Assembly (NCBI GenBank): GCA_047602645.1
Contig: JASGGU010000040.1
Location: 1 to 33,134, forward strand
Source: JAEYFP01 sp047602645
GTDB lineage: Bacteria; Bacillota; Clostridia; Lachnospirales; Lachnospiraceae
Reading direction: 5' to 3'
Length of the DNA: 33,134 nucleotides
Positions 31,538 to 33,134 of this stretch are shown piece by piece. The translations under genes were made by a program, and so were the position numbers. Positions within the stretch are counted from its first letter, which is position 1; each line of letters opens with the position of its first letter. The notes below the pieces were generated by a model, which saw nothing but the letters and a program-made list of their open reading frames with translations, was not told where the DNA came from and did not search any database.

Positions 31538-32341
31538 CTATGATGCATACAGCGGATTTGCTTTACGAATCAGGCTGCCGCAATCAGTCTTCATAGCTTC
31601 AAAGGCAGAAAGTACCTGAACGGGAATATCAACATGTGCAATGTAATCCTTTCCGTTCGGTCCATAGCCCTCCTTGTTATCAGATAGTCTTGGTAATTCT
31701 CCCATCAAAAGAGTCAGATAATGTTCCATATCCCACATTCCCCGGATCTCCTCTGCAAATGAAAGCTCACCTGCTCGCTCAATGACCTTCGCCTGATAAG
31801 ATGCATAGTTAATAATTATGATGTCATCTGACAGATATTTGCGCAGCCCTGCATACATTCTCCTCTGCATTGTCGCATCCTGACATAAAATAATGGATCG
31901 AAAGGAAATCCCATGGACCTGCAGAAGGTTCAGCAAATTAGTAATATTGTTTCCGCAGTTTGTAGACTTACATTCGAGATAATCTGCCGCAAGCCCATAG
32001 CGGAGCTTTAAATAGGCCGCAAACAAACCTGCTTCCGGTAGGTTTTCCGCTTCAAATTCAGGGAACTCCCTATGCATTTGCGCACGCAGCGCTTCAGTTG
32101 TATGCCCAACCCCACCGACAATCACATACGTCTTCGCAGCATTTTGCTTCATTGCATTCGCCAGCACATCACCTCCGCACAAAATACTGCCGCCAAACAG
32201 TACCATAACATCTGCCTGGCTGATTCCATATGCTTCCCTTAACTTCTCATTCGTCAGCTCTGCAACATCCCTGCAGCCACAAAAATCTCCAAGCATATTA
32301 ATGAGCTCCGCGCTCCTTTTTTTATTAATTCCCACATTCAT
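31538..32341 (-). CDS. YdcF-family (DUF218) protein
   Basis: 267 residues, soluble. The DUF218/YdcF fold is suggested by ADVMVLFGGSILCGGDVLAN (strand followed by Gly-rich loop), TYVIVGGVGHTTEALRAQMH, KSTNCGNNITNLLNLL (the conserved T-x-x-N-x-x-N pattern) and SIILCQDATMQRRMYAGLRK. The E. coli YdcF structure has a Rossmann-like fold and binds S-adenosylmethionine; the reaction is unknown. No membrane segment is seen, unlike SanA/ElyC. ATG 32341 follows AGGAGAGG. It is the first gene of a unit with sbcD and sbcC; whether it acts in DNA repair is not known. Confidence 0.85.
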   Translation of the reverse strand: MNVGINKKRSAELINMLGDFCGCRDVAELTNEKLREAYGISQADVMVLFGGSILCGGDVLANAMKQNAAKTYVIVGGVGHTTEALRAQMHREFPEFEAENLPEAGLFAAYLKLRYGLAADYLECKSTNCGNNITNLLNLLQVHGISFRSIILCQDATMQRRMYAGLRKYLSDDIIIINYASYQAKVIERAGELSFAEEIRGMWDMEHYLTLLMGELPRLSDNKEGYGPNGKDYIAHVDIPVQVLSAFEAMKTDCGSLIRKANPLYAS

Positions 32342-32377
32342 ATCAGGTCTTCCTCTCCTAACGCTTTTTCTCTTTTC

Positions 32378-32406
32378 ATTATACAGGAATCAGCCATCCG
32401 ATAAAA
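32378..32406 (-). promoter_or_regulatory. Promoter of the YdcF-sbcDC operon
   Basis: TATAAT (32378-32383) on the minus strand with a weak -35 (TTTTAT, 32401-32406) at 17 bp. It begins directly after the terminator at 32409-32456. Confidence 0.55.
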
Positions 32407-32408
32407 GT

Positions 32409-32456
32409 AAAAAACCTTTTCATTCGAAACATTATATAATGTTCCGAACGAAAAGG
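32409..32456 (-). terminator. Terminator of the ABC ATPase gene, long palindromic stem
   Basis: A 42-base near-perfect palindrome (32415-32456) with 21-bp arms. On the minus strand the two mismatches become G-U pairs, and six T follow (32409-32414). The plus strand has no T-run, so it ends leftward transcripts. Confidence 0.85.
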
Positions 32457-32474
32457 ACTTGAACGCTATAACTA

Positions 32475-32585
32475 TATTTCACAGCTTTTGTTCCGCGCAC
32501 TTAGCTGCGCATCCCGTAGGGAGTGCTTTTATTTTACAGGAAACTAAAACTTTACTACTGCAACGTAATAAGGTCTTTCCTATGA
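32475..32585. repeat. Intergenic hairpin-rich element, possibly a dispersed repeat
   Basis: It contains GCGCA-CTTAGC-TGCGC (32495-32510), TCCC-GTA-GGGA (32512-32522) and outer AGGAAA/TTTCCT arms. Words such as ATGCGCAGCT, TTTCCT-TA and TTATTAC next to GCAG are shared with the region 7615-7690. Confidence 0.4.
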
Positions 32586-32594
32586 AATAAAAAA

Positions 32595-33134
32595 TCAGGC
32601 CAGAATTGCTTTGTCACTGGCAAATTCCTCTCCCGAAACAACTTCAAACTGATGCAGCAGATCCGCCACCGTCAGTTTTTTCTTCTCATCTCCGGCTATA
32701 TTCAGTATTACCTTTCCGTCATGCATCATTACCAAACGGTTCCCATGAGCGATGGCATCTTTCATATTGTGAGTAACCATCAATGCCGTGAGATGATTTT
32801 CTTCAATGATCTGATCGGTGACACGCAGTACCTTTTCTGCTGTTTTCGGGTCCAGTGCTGCGGTATGCTCATCCAGAAGCAGTAAATCCGGCTGCTGCAA
32901 AGTTGCCATCAGCAAGGTCAATGCCTGCCTCTGTCCGCCGGAAAGCAGACCGACTTTCGAGGTCATACGATCCTCCAGTCCTAAATCCAGCACCTTCAAG
33001 AGTCCGCGGTACTTTTCTTTCTCCTGTCTGGTAATTCCCCAATTGAGCTTCCTGCTTTTCCCGCGGCGCGAGGCCAGCGCCAGATTCTCCTGAATTTCCA
33101 TGCTGGCTGCCGTTCCTGTCATCGGATCCTGAAA
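32595..33134 (-). CDS. ABC transporter ATP-binding protein, 5' end cut by window edge
   Basis: The last 179 residues are visible and the frame continues past the right edge (FQDPMTGTAASMEIQENLAL, which includes the Q-loop FQDP). The ATPase motifs present are the signature LLSGGQRQALTLLMA, Walker B LLLLDEHTAALD with catalytic Glu, and the switch His in ALMVTHNMKDA. The form SGGQRQALTLLMATLQQPDL matches the COG1101 type, usually found with ABC_sub_bind lipoproteins and a permease that import amino-acid-like solutes such as tryptophan. The partners would lie to the right of the window. It ends at the terminator 32409-32456. The ligand is not known. Confidence 0.9.
   Translation of the reverse strand, partial: FQDPMTGTAASMEIQENLALASRRGKSRKLNWGITRQEKEKYRGLLKVLDLGLEDRMTSKVGLLSGGQRQALTLLMATLQQPDLLLLDEHTAALDPKTAEKVLRVTDQIIEENHLTALMVTHNMKDAIAHGNRLVMMHDGKVILNIAGDEKKKLTVADLLHQFEVVSGEEFASDKAILA

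Noticed and set aside
1..33134. CRISPR arrays, tRNA/rRNA genes, insertion sequences, phage or toxin-antitoxin genes
   Set aside because: Looked for by reading; no regular direct repeats with spacers, no transposase or integrase motifs, no tRNA-like TTCGA-type arms in intergenic DNA, and no abrupt change in composition.

Overview
The window looks like chromosomal DNA of a spore-forming, low-to-mid GC Firmicute of the Lachnospiraceae type (class Clostridia). The grounds are clustered spoVA sporulation genes, strong AGGAGG-type ribosome binding sites, sigma-A promoters of the TTGACA-17-TATAAT kind, a CIRCE element, and protein versions (GlnRS, HtpG, DUF2225, a two-OB-fold SSB) that resemble those of this family. 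The genus cannot be fixed from sequence alone. No rRNA, tRNA, CRISPR, insertion sequence or phage gene was seen; this is housekeeping chromosome.

Layout. 1-1403: 3' part of an osmoprotectant (OpuC-type) ABC operon, leftward. 1689-4963: enolase, a GNAT acetyltransferase and a CNNM/CorC-type membrane protein, all leftward. 4964-5313: an unusual leader with a strong promoter, a possible 52-codon ORF and an intrinsic terminator ahead of the CorC-type gene. 5314-6917: a LiaF-like/DUF4097 envelope-stress pair. 7160-7555: a small membrane-anchored protein, rightward, followed by two long hairpins. 7711-10347: DUF2225 and glnS, leftward. 10595-11289: a CxxC protein and a DUF2085 protein, rightward. 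11231-13443: spoVAD, spoVAC and spoVAB, leftward. 13564-14761: cobO and ssb, leftward. 15113-16945: typA, rightward. 16940-18283: mgtE, leftward, with a complex leader. 18497-19150: yigZ. 19429-22068: a class A penicillin-binding protein, rightward. 22166-25317: a degenerate receiver protein and htpG under CIRCE. 25463-27999: a PrsA-like lipoprotein and an FAD oxidoreductase. 28089-32341: sbcC, sbcD and a YdcF-family gene. 32595-33134: a partial ABC ATPase.

Genes that probably work together: sbcD/sbcC form the Mre11/Rad50-like nuclease; spoVAB/AC/AD belong to the dipicolinate channel of the spore; the LiaF-like and DUF4097 proteins share an operon with an ATGA overlap. The CorC-type protein and MgtE both belong to families that move Mg2+.

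The most interesting signals are regulatory. (1) The leaders of the CorC-type gene and of mgtE each combine a near-consensus promoter, a small ORF, and hairpins that look mutually exclusive. No known Mg2+ M-box was recognised in either. (2) The liaF-like operon and the CxxC/DUF2085 operon share an identical 13-nt motif at exactly the same distance from an identical -10 region, suggesting one undescribed regulon. (3) A perfect CIRCE lies upstream of the htpG -35 box, and htpG is followed by a receiver-like protein that has lost its phosphorylation site. Start codons were moved from the longest ORF to the best Shine-Dalgarno-supported codon for eno, the GNAT gene, glnS, the CxxC gene, the DUF2085 gene, cobO, yigZ, the PrsA-like gene, the FAD gene, sbcC and sbcD.
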